IMG/VR virus record: IMGVR_UViG_3300025309_000006
Span: 166,301 to 230,300 of that record
Source: a virus
Reading direction: 5' to 3' (one strand)
DNA: 64,000 bases
Shown here: in pieces, positions 26,564 to 34,766 of the stretch
How the letters are laid out: the number at the start of each line of letters is the position of its first letter
How positions within the stretch are numbered: the stretch's first letter is position 1
The notes under the pieces: generated by a model
Told to the model about the DNA's origin: nothing
The model's input: the letters and a program-made list of their open reading frames with translations, nothing else
Database searches by the model: none
Made by a program: the position numbers and the translations under genes

Positions 26564-26734
26564 TTAATCTCTCACTTTAAACAAATACTTAATACCATCT
26601 CTAATCGTCATTCCATTTTCCAAAGAATATTGAGTAATCATATCTTCATTATTCTTCATAAATTTAAATACCTCTCCCTCATCTTCAAACCATAATTCAG
26701 CATCTTGCCAATTATAAGGATTTAATTTTATCAA
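26564..26734 (-). CDS. Small hypothetical protein, TTG start
   Basis: 56 residues from TTG at 26734, eight bases after GGAG and inside the end of the preceding gene. Sequence begins with I-K-L-N-P-Y-N-W-Q-D-A-E-L-W-F. Codon use is like the neighbours. Not recognised. Confidence 0.6.
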   Translation of the reverse strand: MIKLNPYNWQDAELWFEDEGEVFKFMKNNEDMITQYSLENGMTIRDGIKYLFKVRD

Positions 26735-26936
26735 TTAATTCGCTCCAATCCTCAACATTGTTTTCAAAAACTTCTTCAAATAACTTACATTTTCTAATTA
26801 AATCATCTCTAGATTTTTTAATATTCTCAAGCAGATTACACTCAGAACTTACATCAATTCTGTATGTAGTTTCTAAGCAAATTGGATAGAAATAGTCCGT
26901 ATTGTAACTACCACAAGTTTCACCTATACATTTCAT
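26712..26936 (-). CDS. Small Cys protein, paralogue of neighbour
   Basis: 74 residues beginning MKCIGETCGSYN; the next gene begins MKCIKENCGLSY, so they are tandem paralogues with a shared N-terminal Cys knuckle (C-x4-C, plus later Cys) and a helical tail. Confidence 0.7.
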   Translation of the reverse strand: MKCIGETCGSYNTDYFYPICLETTYRIDVSSECNLLENIKKSRDDLIRKCKLFEEVFENNVEDWSELIDKIKSL

Positions 26937-26941
26937 TATTA

Positions 26942-27160
26942 TTAATTTTCCTTTCCATCATTCTTAGCATGATAAACAATCACTTTGTCTAAAGCACATT
27001 TATAATGATTTAATTCTTTTTCCATTTGTGAAATCTTATCTGGTAAAGAGCATTTTAATTCATTGCTATCTACTGCAAAAACAAAAGCGTCGAGTATGTT
27101 ACAGAATCCACAATTATTTGAAAAATATGATAAACCGCAGTTTTCTTTTATACATTTCAT
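26942..27160 (-). CDS. Small Cys protein, paralogue of neighbour
   Basis: 72 residues beginning MKCIKENCGLSYFSNNCGFC; tandem paralogue of 26712-26936. The helical C-terminus ends in NDGKEN. Function unknown. Confidence 0.7.
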   Translation of the reverse strand: MKCIKENCGLSYFSNNCGFCNILDAFVFAVDSNELKCSLPDKISQMEKELNHYKCALDKVIVYHAKNDGKEN

Positions 27161-27184
27161 TATTTTTTCACTCCATTATATTTA

Positions 27185-27349
27185 TTATTCCATTCTGAAA
27201 TAAGTATCGCAAAATTTACAAAACCAACATGCAAAATCAACTGTCTTCTCAACTTCTATTATTTTTGCTGAACAAAATGGGCAGATATCACTCCATAGAA
27301 TATCTTGCTGATGTTCATTAAGTTGAAATGTGTAAATTAATCTACTCAT
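27185..27349 (-). CDS. Small zinc-ribbon protein
   Basis: 54 residues from ATG at 27349 behind GAGGAGC. Four-plus Cys (ICPFC, ACWFCKFC) form a ribbon. Overlaps the end of the upstream gene by eight bases. Confidence 0.7.
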   Translation of the reverse strand: MSRLIYTFQLNEHQQDILWSDICPFCSAKIIEVEKTVDFACWFCKFCDTYFRME

Positions 27350-27542
27350 ATTGTTTCTGCTCCTCTCTTATCATATCTCCATATTCTTTAAGCATAATTT
27401 TCAATTCTTCTAATGCCACATTTTCTTCTAATTTTTCAAGTTGCAATTCCATTTTGTCAAGATCACAACCATCAAAGAAACTTCTAAAATCATCCTCTGA
27501 CATTGTTCCATGGTCTATGCATTGATAAGCAACTTCTGTCAA
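27342..27542 (-). CDS. Acidic helical protein, start uncertain
   Basis: About 66 residues if begun at TTG 27542, but AGGA touches that codon. The frame remains open upstream to a region behind AAGGAAAATTAA, where only ATA or ATT codons are available, so the true start may be a rare codon. Helical C-terminus (ALEELKIMLKEYGDMIREEQ). Not recognised. Confidence 0.55.
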   Translation of the reverse strand: MTEVAYQCIDHGTMSEDDFRSFFDGCDLDKMELQLEKLEENVALEELKIMLKEYGDMIREEQKQYE

Positions 27543-27662
27543 TCCTAATAAAATTACAATATCTCTGTTTTTTATTTAATTTTCCTTCTTTCTTCTTGTA
27601 TAATAATTTACATTATGGATATATTACTATCGTCAACTAAAACGTTCTCGTCCTACATCAAA

Positions 27663-27690
27663 CCTTGCCTTCTGGCAGGGTCTTTTTATT
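27663..27690 (+). terminator. Rho-independent terminator pointing right
   Basis: ACCTTGCC-TTCT-GGCAGGGT followed by CTTTTTATT on the plus strand: an 8-bp stem, 4-nt loop and T-run. It is the only well-formed plus-strand terminator I noticed, and no plus-strand gene precedes it. A TATAAT at 27600-27605 could start a short antisense RNA, but its -35 is poor. Confidence 0.5.
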
Positions 27691-27698
27691 CCACAGAT

Positions 27699-27881
27699 TT
27701 AAATTAATTTAAACAATAATACAATTGGTATAGCAAATAATGCTAATATTCCTCCGAAAATTATTGTGTATATTAATCCAACAACCACATATCCGAATAA
27801 TTTAATAAGTATTGATAATGCTTTAAATAATTTACTTTGTATACTTAGTTTAAATAATAATAATTTCCATTTTATTTCCAT
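27699..27881 (-). CDS. Small membrane protein
   Basis: 60 residues, mostly hydrophobic, with one or two TM helices (residues 18-55, VVVGLIYTIIFGGILALFAI). Not recognised. Confidence 0.65.
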   Translation of the reverse strand: MEIKWKLLLFKLSIQSKLFKALSILIKLFGYVVVGLIYTIIFGGILALFAIPIVLLFKLI

Positions 27882-27901
27882 TAATATTATCCCTCTTTCT
27901 C

Positions 27902-28558
27902 TTAAATTATATTAAACACAACCTGCTCATGCCCCAAACCTAAGACCAATCCCTCAATATCTTCTTGCAAATTAATCATAGCATCATCAAACAATTTCCT
28001 ATCTTTACCAATTGTATTAACAACATTTTGCTGTGCTTGCATAGATAATATTTGAGTGTCAGATGGACTAAATTGATCGAATAGAAACATTGTATTTCCA
28101 TCTGTAATTTTAGAGTTTTGAGTGTTTTGTTCAATATATAATAATTGGACTCGATTCTTTGGGATGCTTATGTATACTTTCCCATCTTCGATTTTCAGAA
28201 CTTTTATGTATTCAAGACTGTTGATTCCAATTCCAAAATTATATTCGAAGTCAAGAGTGATTTCTCTTAAAGTGAACTTATCAAAGAATTTATCTTTATT
28301 AGTTATTTTGCTAAAATAATTGTATTTACCTTTTAATGATGTAATTTCACCTACTTTTCTTAATTCATTTTGGATTAGAGTTGGGTCTTGCATCTTCTTT
28401 AATTCTGCTGTTCTTTCAATATCTTTTTGATAATCTCTTAGTTGCACTTGTTCAACTGGTATAGGTTTTGGTATAGATAGATTGTGATATTTCATATAAA
28501 TATTTGTAGCAAATAAAGTTCCTAATATTGTTAAAGCAATAATTGTTGGTTTTTTCAT
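27902..28558 (-). CDS. DUF4230-like membrane-anchored protein
   Basis: 218 residues. A signal-anchor helix at residues 5-22 is followed by a hydrophilic linker and a beta-rich domain (L-R-K-V-G-E-I-T-S-L-K-G-K-Y-N-Y-F, later V-Y-I-S-I-P-K-N-R). This layout resembles DUF4230 proteins, extracytoplasmic anchored proteins of unknown function. The match is by eye. Confidence 0.55.
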   Translation of the reverse strand: MKKPTIIALTILGTLFATNIYMKYHNLSIPKPIPVEQVQLRDYQKDIERTAELKKMQDPTLIQNELRKVGEITSLKGKYNYFSKITNKDKFFDKFTLREITLDFEYNFGIGINSLEYIKVLKIEDGKVYISIPKNRVQLLYIEQNTQNSKITDGNTMFLFDQFSPSDTQILSMQAQQNVVNTIGKDRKLFDDAMINLQEDIEGLVLGLGHEQVVFNII

Positions 28559-28593
28559 TCAACTCACTTCCTAGATTTTATTTTATGATTTAA

Positions 28594-28935
28594 TTAATCA
28601 TTGTTAGGCATAGGCCCACGATGTAACTTAACCCAATCAGGCTTATATCTTTCAAGCAATTTAAACATATTGTCTCTTCCTACTCCATCTGCTGTATGAA
28701 GAAATATTTGTTTAGGATAAATATTTGGATTATATTGTCCTAATTCAATAAGATATTTTACAAAATCATATCCAGTTGGCTCATTTTCGCCTAAATCGTG
28801 ATCCAAACTAATAATGTTCACCTCTTGATCTAATTCTTTTAATTCGTCAAGTTTATAAATTAATTGACTTACTGTTTTTACTAATATAAACCCATCTGGG
28901 CAATCGCGCAAATCGTCAAGATATAGTGATATCAT
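28594..28935 (-). CDS. Cyclic-phosphate processing receiver-like (cREC) protein
   Basis: 113 residues. Contains the hallmarks M-I-S-L-Y-L-D-D-L-R, I-I-S-L-D-H-D-L-G, G-Y-D-F-V and I-F-L-H-T-A-D-G-V-G-R-D-N-M of cREC proteins. These are receiver-fold proteins linked to 2H-phosphoesterase/cyclic phosphate processing in RNA repair. It may act on RNA or nucleotide cyclic phosphates in the host cytoplasm; no partner enzyme is next to it. Confidence 0.7.
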   Translation of the reverse strand: MISLYLDDLRDCPDGFILVKTVSQLIYKLDELKELDQEVNIISLDHDLGENEPTGYDFVKYLIELGQYNPNIYPKQIFLHTADGVGRDNMFKLLERYKPDWVKLHRGPMPNND

Positions 28936-28951
28936 TTATTTTCTCCCCTTT

Positions 28952-29215
28952 CTATAATTTCCAATCAGAAATCTTATCCTTAACCATATCTTTTAATTTT
29001 TCATAAACCATTTCATGAACTGCTCCATTGTCTAAAAGTTGATAGCTTACACTTTCTGATATTGCTTCAGGTAATAGTTTGTCAATTTCCATTTCAATTA
29101 TTTGTTGAATATTTTCATTAGACATTTTACTGCGAACAATGTCTTTTATGATTTGAGTTAGTCCTTTTTCTTGAATTACAGTTTCAATTTCATCTTTAAT
29201 GACTTGTTCTAACAT
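28952..29215 (-). CDS. Acidic helical protein
   Basis: 87 residues, all helical by appearance, with repeated amphipathic stretches (I-K-D-E-I-E-T-V-I-Q-E, V-Y-E-K-L-K-D-M-V-K-D-K-I). Function unknown. Follows a strong AAAGGAAAATAAA site. Confidence 0.7.
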   Translation of the reverse strand: MLEQVIKDEIETVIQEKGLTQIIKDIVRSKMSNENIQQIIEMEIDKLLPEAISESVSYQLLDNGAVHEMVYEKLKDMVKDKISDWKL

Positions 29216-29232
29216 TTTATTTTCCTTCTTTC

Positions 29233-29451
29233 TTAAATTTTGATAATTTCATTTTCTTTAGTTAACCAAGCAATTTCCATATCTAAATATTCTTCTTCTG
29301 GGACAATATAATAGAATTTTTTACCTAATTTTTCAGGCGTTCTATTTTTACTTTCTGCTTTTAATATTAAAATATCTTGATAAAATTTAGATGATAAAAA
29401 CATTCCTCCAATACCAATACATAACCCAATGGCAATCCCCTCTAATATCAT
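29233..29451 (-). CDS. Small single-pass membrane protein
   Basis: 72 residues with one Gly-rich TM helix (residues 2-22, EGIAIGLCIGIGGMFLSS) and a soluble tail. Not recognised. Confidence 0.7.
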   Translation of the reverse strand: MILEGIAIGLCIGIGGMFLSSKFYQDILILKAESKNRTPEKLGKKFYYIVPEEEYLDMEIAWLTKENEIIKI

Positions 29452-29495
29452 ATAATTACTCCCTTATTCCCATTAGAATAAACCATAGATTTTAT

Positions 29496-29849
29496 CTACC
29501 AATCTTTATGTTCAAAGATAAACTTACTAGGTAATATTTCTAATATTCTCCCCATTTCTTCCGAAGTAATTTCAATATTATCTTTATCTGTATTATAAAA
29601 ATACCACCAAAATGATTCTAAAAATTCATCAATTTCAATCCAAGTCACTAAATCTGGTTCTAATAAAATATTGAAATAATCATTATATTTATTTAATACA
29701 TTTAATATAGAATTTATTAAATCTTCGTTATTAACTTTTAAAGTGTAAAATAATCTACTTTTGCACGATGTAGAGGTTAGGAAATCAGCATTGGTATAAT
29801 AATAAGGTTTAAATCCTTTATTTAATAATTTCTTATACATATTTTTCAT
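29496..29849 (-). CDS. Hypothetical protein
   Basis: 117 residues, aromatic-rich (YFNILLEPDLVTWIEIDEFLESFWWYFYNTD). Basic N-terminus. Not recognised. Confidence 0.7.
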   Translation of the reverse strand: MKNMYKKLLNKGFKPYYYTNADFLTSTSCKSRLFYTLKVNNEDLINSILNVLNKYNDYFNILLEPDLVTWIEIDEFLESFWWYFYNTDKDNIEITSEEMGRILEILPSKFIFEHKDW

Positions 29850-29884
29850 CCTTTCAAATAGTCATTTTAATAACTTTGTTCCAA

Positions 29885-30238
29885 TTACTTTCTTCTAATA
29901 TGCCAACTATAATTATCTGAAAGACATTCCAATTCCTCATCCCCTTCTAAACGGCATCTTTTTAATTTCCTATCACTGTTTTTACAGTTTATGCAATTAT
30001 CAATAATTCTCGCATTAAATAAATCATCTTTTAAACTCTCAATAGTATCAAACAAATCTCTAACCATTTCCATTGCTCCATCTACAAAATTAAATGAACC
30101 ATATTTATTACATGCACTAATTAAATTACAGCAAGGATTTTTTGGAGTACATTCCATACAATTATCATTATATTCTTCGTCTAATTGACCAAGAATCAAA
30201 ACCTTTAATTTGATTAATTCCTCATTGCTTAATATCAT
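29885..30238 (-). CDS. Cys-rich hypothetical protein
   Basis: 117 residues with two Cys clusters (NCMECTPKNPCCNLISAC at 21-40 and NCINCKNSDRKLKRC near residue 85). Both look metal-binding. Two bases separate it from the YqeY-like gene. Not recognised. Confidence 0.7.
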   Translation of the reverse strand: MILSNEELIKLKVLILGQLDEEYNDNCMECTPKNPCCNLISACNKYGSFNFVDGAMEMVRDLFDTIESLKDDLFNARIIDNCINCKNSDRKLKRCRLEGDEELECLSDNYSWHIRRK

Positions 30239-30240
30239 AA

Positions 30241-30684
30241 TTAATTTGCCAACTCCTTCTTTACAATTTCACTAGCAATTTTACCGTCATAAGTCCCACC
30301 ATAGGAGTTCTTCAGTACAGACATAACTTTGCCCATTTGCACTTCTGAATTAATATCTTTCAATGCTTCAATAATATCTCTAACAACATTTTCTAACTCC
30401 TCTCTACTCATTTTCTGAGGCAAATACTTACTTAAAACTAAAATCTCAGAAACAATATTACTTGTATTCTTATTATTTTTCAAAAGAATTGTTTGAATCT
30501 CATTTGCATTTTTAATAAATTTCTCAATGACTTGCAACACTTCTGCATCTGTAGATTGTCTATTTCCAAGGTTTTTACCTATCATAGAGGCTTCAGAATA
30601 TAGGGTTGTTAATAATGTTGCAGTATCAATTTTACGAGCCTTGCGTGCGATAAGAGCATCTGATTTAATTTGATTGATTAACAT
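30241..30684 (-). CDS. GatB/YqeY domain protein
   Basis: 147 residues, the usual YqeY length. N-terminal helix with A-L-I-A-R-K-A-R-K-I-D-T-A-T-L-L-T-T-L-Y-S-E-A, then L-S-K-Y-L-P-Q-K-M-S and the C-terminal M-G-K-V-M-S-V-L-K-x-x-Y-G-G-T-Y-D-G-K. These are the YqeY signatures (tail domain related to tRNA amidotransferase GatB). A tRNA-binding role is plausible but unproven. Confidence 0.85.
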   Translation of the reverse strand: MLINQIKSDALIARKARKIDTATLLTTLYSEASMIGKNLGNRQSTDAEVLQVIEKFIKNANEIQTILLKNNKNTSNIVSEILVLSKYLPQKMSREELENVVRDIIEALKDINSEVQMGKVMSVLKNSYGGTYDGKIASEIVKKELAN

Positions 30685-30702
30685 TTATTTCACTCCTTCT
30701 TT

Positions 30703-31311
30703 CTAATTTTTATAATTATCAAAATCATTTGATATGGAATTGGAATATTGTTTAACAATTAAAATTCCTTTACCATATTCGGTTCCATAACAACGATAAT
30801 TAATAGAGACTCCAAAATTATTCTTTTTCAAAGTAAGATTAATATCTGAAATCTTTCTACCATATTCATAAGTCCTAATTTCTGCTTTTGCATATCCTAA
30901 AACTGGTATTAAAAATTCACAGATTTTATTTAGTTTCTCTGTGCCATCATCTCCTTCTTCACTTTCAACACTCATATTAAAATTCAACCCATCATTAGTA
31001 GGATATAATTTGAGTGCATTAAAGAATGCTGTAGCAATTTCTTTTTCTATTTCTGCTTGATCTACTGCCTTCTTATTTTTCTCATCAAGATATTGTGGAT
31101 TCTTCTCTAGATAATGTTTACATTCTCTGACACCAAATTTAGTTTCTTCATAAAAGTACACATCTGCTTTGTTAATATAATGCATATCATCTAATAAAGA
31201 GTATTGTAATTTATATGCTTGAGAGTGTAATTCTTGTTTTACTTCTACGACTTTAGCATTTACTACGCAGATATTACTTTTAACACAATTATCACATTTA
31301 TTTTTATACAT
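30703..31311 (-). CDS. Hypothetical protein with N-terminal Cys cluster
   Basis: 202 residues. Starts MYKNKCDNCVKSNICVVN, a C-x2-C-x5-C cluster with a fourth Cys at VRECKHY about residue 62. The C-terminal half is beta-rich (AEIRTYEYGRKISDINLTLKKNNFGVSINY). Not recognised. Confidence 0.7.
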   Translation of the reverse strand: MYKNKCDNCVKSNICVVNAKVVEVKQELHSQAYKLQYSLLDDMHYINKADVYFYEETKFGVRECKHYLEKNPQYLDEKNKKAVDQAEIEKEIATAFFNALKLYPTNDGLNFNMSVESEEGDDGTEKLNKICEFLIPVLGYAKAEIRTYEYGRKISDINLTLKKNNFGVSINYRCYGTEYGKGILIVKQYSNSISNDFDNYKN

Positions 31312-31345
31312 TTTATCTTCTCTCCCTTTCAGTTAGATATCCAAT

Positions 31346-31648
31346 TCACTGTAACAAATCAACCAATATTATCCTATGTTCTAAAATAAAATCCAATATA
31401 TCTTGATAATAAACATCTTCTGGACAATTTTCACTAACAAATTTAAGCAATTCTTTATCAATATCTTCGATAATTTGATATTCTCCCTTATAAACTTTTA
31501 CTGATCCATTTTCATCATTAAAACATACTCCAATAGAACCATCATCATATACTCTATCATCTTCGACTGTATAAACCTTACCAATATATTTACTAATATC
31601 TGAGGCAGTACTACTAGATGGAGCATTTGCGATAATTTTTACTTTCAT
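31346..31648 (-). CDS. Hypothetical protein
   Basis: 100 residues. Begins MKVKIIANAPSSSTASDISKYIGKVYTV, with a short SH3-like beta domain (VYDDGSIGVCF) and a helical tail. Not recognised. Confidence 0.65.
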   Translation of the reverse strand: MKVKIIANAPSSSTASDISKYIGKVYTVEDDRVYDDGSIGVCFNDENGSVKVYKGEYQIIEDIDKELLKFVSENCPEDVYYQDILDFILEHRIILVDLLQ

Positions 31649-31703
31649 TATTTTCTCTCCTTTGTTTTTTTTATTAAAATTAACATTATGCTCTACATTA
31701 TGA

Positions 31704-32153
31704 CTACTTTACTAATCTCAAAATATTAGTATGTAATGGTTTCCTATTTTCTATTGCATCTGAAATTTCTTCATACTCTAAAAAATCCTCATCGTAAAAA
31801 TTATTGTACGGATCTTCTTCGTCATAATCCCATTCGTTTGTTTCTTTCCATACTTCAAATGCCCCTTGATGTAAATCATGGTTGTTATCGTATTTTGATA
31901 TAAATGATTTATCAATCATAAAATTTTCGGGAACAATTTTAAATGTTTTAACAAATTTAATTAAACATATTTCACACATTTGCGCTTTCCATGAATTATT
32001 ATTATCAAATATGCTATTATAACCAAATGAAAAATTAAGTTGCTGAATTGAATCTAATTTATCTTGTTCAACTGGTTTACCGCAACAGTTGCAAATAACG
32101 CCTACGATGACTTGCTCTGTTCTTGTAATCTCTACACTTTTTGTTATAATCAT
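31704..32153 (-). CDS. Hypothetical protein with zinc site
   Basis: 149 residues from ATG at 32153. N-terminal V-I-C-N-C-C-G-K-P-V and A-Q-M-C-E-I-C make a treble-clef or ribbon site. The remainder is acidic (EWDYDEEDPYNNFYDEDFLEYEE). Not recognised. Confidence 0.7.
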   Translation of the reverse strand: MIITKSVEITRTEQVIVGVICNCCGKPVEQDKLDSIQQLNFSFGYNSIFDNNNSWKAQMCEICLIKFVKTFKIVPENFMIDKSFISKYDNNHDLHQGAFEVWKETNEWDYDEEDPYNNFYDEDFLEYEEISDAIENRKPLHTNILRLVK

Positions 32154-32272
32154 TAAATCCACACTCTTTTCTAATTAATTTATACTTTATAAGATTATAC
32201 GAATAAGAATTATAAATTAAGGGTGTATTGGAAAGTTTTATGAAAATATTTTATGTCTTCTTTTATGTATCA

Positions 32273-32473
32273 CTATCGATTAATAAGTTCTCGTTCATTT
32301 ATATGTTCTACTATTACAAAAGAATTATCAAAAGTTATTTTAAACTTGAAATCATCTGGTTTATTTTTACCAAATCTTTTTATCATTTCCTTCTTTAGTT
32401 CATCTTGTTTTCTAAGTCTATCTCTGAATCCATCAAACTGAACATATACATAATCTCTCATAATATTAAACAT
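32273..32473 (-). CDS. Small basic hypothetical protein
   Basis: 66 residues with RLRKQDELKKEMIKRFGKNKPDDFKFKITFDNSF. AAGGAGATG upstream. Not recognised. Confidence 0.65.
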   Translation of the reverse strand: MFNIMRDYVYVQFDGFRDRLRKQDELKKEMIKRFGKNKPDDFKFKITFDNSFVIVEHINERELINR

Positions 32474-32522
32474 CTCCTTAAATTTTATTTTTATATTTTA
32501 CTAATTTGTTCACATGATTATG

Positions 32523-33050
32523 CTAATTTTCTAAAATTGTTACTGTAGCATATCCAATACCGAAATCAATTGATTTTTTACTCGGGTTACTACTATGAAA
32601 ATCTCCCAGAAACAAATCCACTCTATTTCCAATTATTCCTGAACCTGTATCTACTGTTGTATAATTGTCTGAATATTTCTTATGTTTATGATCTATAAAT
32701 GTCAATTTTACTTTTTTATTTAATGGAATTACTCTAGTATCAACTGATATGAATCTAGCACCAGTATTTTCCCATGACTTATTTTTTAAGTTTGTACCAT
32801 TTTTTGTAATACCAAAACCACTTTCTCCTCTTGATTTGGTGCATGATTGGACAGATAAATCATAACTAGTCACTTTAAATATGGATTTATCTTCTTCGCT
32901 AATTATCTCTTTCTTAGTAGGAGTCACTATGTATTGCTTTCTTAGTTCTTTCAAAACATTAGCATCACTTCCTTTGTAATTATTAATATGATTTGATCCC
33001 ATACTACTTATGATAATAAAAGCACTAAGTAAAATACTAAGTTTTCTCAT
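32523..33050 (-). CDS. 3D-domain cell-wall protein
   Basis: 175 residues from ATG at 33050 (MRKLSILLSAFIIISSMGSN), a secretion signal. The C-terminal half carries the 3D signature: F-K-V-T-S-Y-D at the start, F-I-S-V-D-T-R-V-I-P-L-N and T-V-D-T-G-S-G-I-I-G-N-R-V-D-L-F, with three conserved Asp. 3D domains have an MltA-like fold and occur in peptidoglycan-acting proteins. Probably exported; a role in wall remodelling is inference. Confidence 0.85.
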   Translation of the reverse strand: MRKLSILLSAFIIISSMGSNHINNYKGSDANVLKELRKQYIVTPTKKEIISEEDKSIFKVTSYDLSVQSCTKSRGESGFGITKNGTNLKNKSWENTGARFISVDTRVIPLNKKVKLTFIDHKHKKYSDNYTTVDTGSGIIGNRVDLFLGDFHSSNPSKKSIDFGIGYATVTILEN

Positions 33051-33111
33051 TTTGTAACTTCTCTTTTCTGTCAAGTTTTATTTTGGGTTTTATAGATTAA
33101 GAGAAAGGGGA

Positions 33112-33603
33112 TTAAATCCCCACTTCTACCATTGCTCTGTAATCCATCAAAATACTTTTAATTCCTATGGAATCAACCACTGGATGATCTATTTCTATTT
33201 CATTGATCACTATGTGTTTAAATGGGCAAGTTTTAACAATGCCTAGTTTAACTTCACTTCTTGAAACTTCTAACATATTAACTCTTTCAATATGGAATGC
33301 AATCCCAAATTTTATTTTTATTCCCTTTTCTTGGAGAAGATTTAATTCATTTTTGGCATCCAATTCATCTGTATATGTATAATATCCATTCGAAAGCGTT
33401 TCAGAATAAGAATATATATATCTCCTAATTTGTTTGTCATATGAGATTGAGTTAACTCCTACAAAATTTCCTCTACTATCTTTTAATACAAATACTTCTA
33501 ATTCTGTCATTAATTCAACTGCCCCCTTTATATTTTTTAGTGAAACCAAATGCTTGTTCCTTTCTGAGCATATTTTAGGAACATATATTCTCCCTTTGCC
33601 CAA
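33112..33603 (-). CDS. Hypothetical protein
   Basis: 163 residues from a TTG at 33603 with GGGATAATG upstream. Alpha/beta with VELMTELEVFVLKDSRGNFVGVNSISYDK and EARNEL-like helix. Not recognised. Confidence 0.65.
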   Translation of the reverse strand: MGKGRIYVPKICSERNKHLVSLKNIKGAVELMTELEVFVLKDSRGNFVGVNSISYDKQIRRYIYSYSETLSNGYYTYTDELDAKNELNLLQEKGIKIKFGIAFHIERVNMLEVSRSEVKLGIVKTCPFKHIVINEIEIDHPVVDSIGIKSILMDYRAMVEVGI

Positions 33604-33742
33604 TTACATTATCCCACTTTGTCCATCCAATTGCAAAACAAAAATTATATGCATATAACCATTCTTTCGACAAAATAATTTTAAATTAGATTTAATTATT
33701 TTTATACTCTCATGTATTTTAAGTTTAGACTGATATAATTGG

Positions 33743-33774
33743 GTCTACAGTCCCATCACTTAGGGACTGTAGAC
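33743..33774 (-). terminator. Hairpin overlapping the end of the YopR-like gene
   Basis: GTCTACAGTCCC (33774-33763 on the minus strand) pairs perfectly with GGGACTGTAGAC (33754-33743) over an 8-nt loop that contains the stop codon of the YopR-like gene. Twelve base pairs; no T-run follows. Confidence 0.55.
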
Positions 33775-34766
33775 TTAGTTTGTGTTTGCTTATAAGTCTC
33801 ATACATTTCTTTTAATCCTTGCCAACCCCTTTCATCCAATTCTAAGTCTTTAAATAATTGCTTAAAATCTTCAGATTTTAATTCACCAAGTTCTATTTCT
33901 TTTTGTAAACATCTGTCAAGCATACCGGATTGAAATATAAGAGTTGGATTTAAAAATTTAATACCTGTATAAGTTCTAAAGTTTTTAAATCTCGAACTTA
34001 TATTTCCAACAGTAATTTTTTCATCATTGTCACTACTTTTCCTGTCAAGTGTTCTAAGAATATATGGAGTATCTTTAACAGGCATAATAGCAAATCTTCC
34101 GGTATCTTCTCCATTTGATTTATGATAAGTGTCTTCAATGCAAGCCATTCGCAATATTTCCATAGTCCTTGGATCTACAGTTATAGGTCTTGGTCGAGGA
34201 TTTTTAATTTTGTCATCTGGATCTCTAGTTATAATAACTATATTTGATTCAGGGTCTAGATCACTCATTTTTAGATTTCTTAATTCTTCATAGGTGTGTC
34301 CTTTTATTGTTCTGCCTCTGATATTTTCATATAATGATGCCATTAATGCTTTATCGACATAATTATACAATCCGTCACAATAATCATACATTTGTTCTCT
34401 AGTGATATAGGAATTTCTCTGAGCTACTTGATGGATATATTTTGGTAAATCTTCTTTTTTATCAACTAATTTCAATACGTTCATTGAACTGTAATTGTTA
34501 AATAAACACCAATCAAGATATTGCATGATAATTGTATAAGATACACCTAATGATTTAAGAGATTTCTTTTTCATTCCAATTAGTAATTCTTTTACTTCCT
34601 CGTAACTAAATTTGCTCAAATCTTTGTTTTTTTCATGCTCGAATCTACTAACACTTTTTAAGATAGAGGTATTTGTCACTCTAGTGCTTTCATTAGGATA
34701 TTTCTCATCAAGAAAACGATTTTTCAATTCTTCGTTAAATAAAGTTCTTTCAATAGTTAATGACAT
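33756..34766 (-). CDS. YopR/MrpR-like, recombinase-fold repressor candidate
   Basis: 336 residues. An N-terminal SAM-like helical region leads into a tyrosine-recombinase-like core (Y-E-E-L-R-N-L-K-M-S-D-L-D near residue 160, then P-R-P-R-P-I-T-V-D-P-R-T). The catalytic HxLRH and C-terminal Tyr motifs are absent: the equivalent region reads N-P-T-L-I-F-Q-S-G-M-L-D-R. Length, order and inactive fold match SPbeta YopR (325 residues), reported as lysogeny repressor MrpR, here directly after a YopQ-sized gene. The start overlaps the YopQ-like stop (ATGA). It could instead be a divergent integrase-like factor. Confidence 0.65.
   Translation of the reverse strand: MSLTIERTLFNEELKNRFLDEKYPNESTRVTNTSILKSVSRFEHEKNKDLSKFSYEEVKELLIGMKKKSLKSLGVSYTIIMQYLDWCLFNNYSSMNVLKLVDKKEDLPKYIHQVAQRNSYITREQMYDYCDGLYNYVDKALMASLYENIRGRTIKGHTYEELRNLKMSDLDPESNIVIITRDPDDKIKNPRPRPITVDPRTMEILRMACIEDTYHKSNGEDTGRFAIMPVKDTPYILRTLDRKSSDNDEKITVGNISSRFKNFRTYTGIKFLNPTLIFQSGMLDRCLQKEIELGELKSEDFKQLFKDLELDERGWQGLKEMYETYKQTQTKSTVPK

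Noticed and set aside
33756-34766. Active phage integrase
   Set aside because: The fold suggests a tyrosine recombinase, but the H-x-x-R and terminal Tyr motifs are missing, and its place after a YopQ-like gene suits a regulator.
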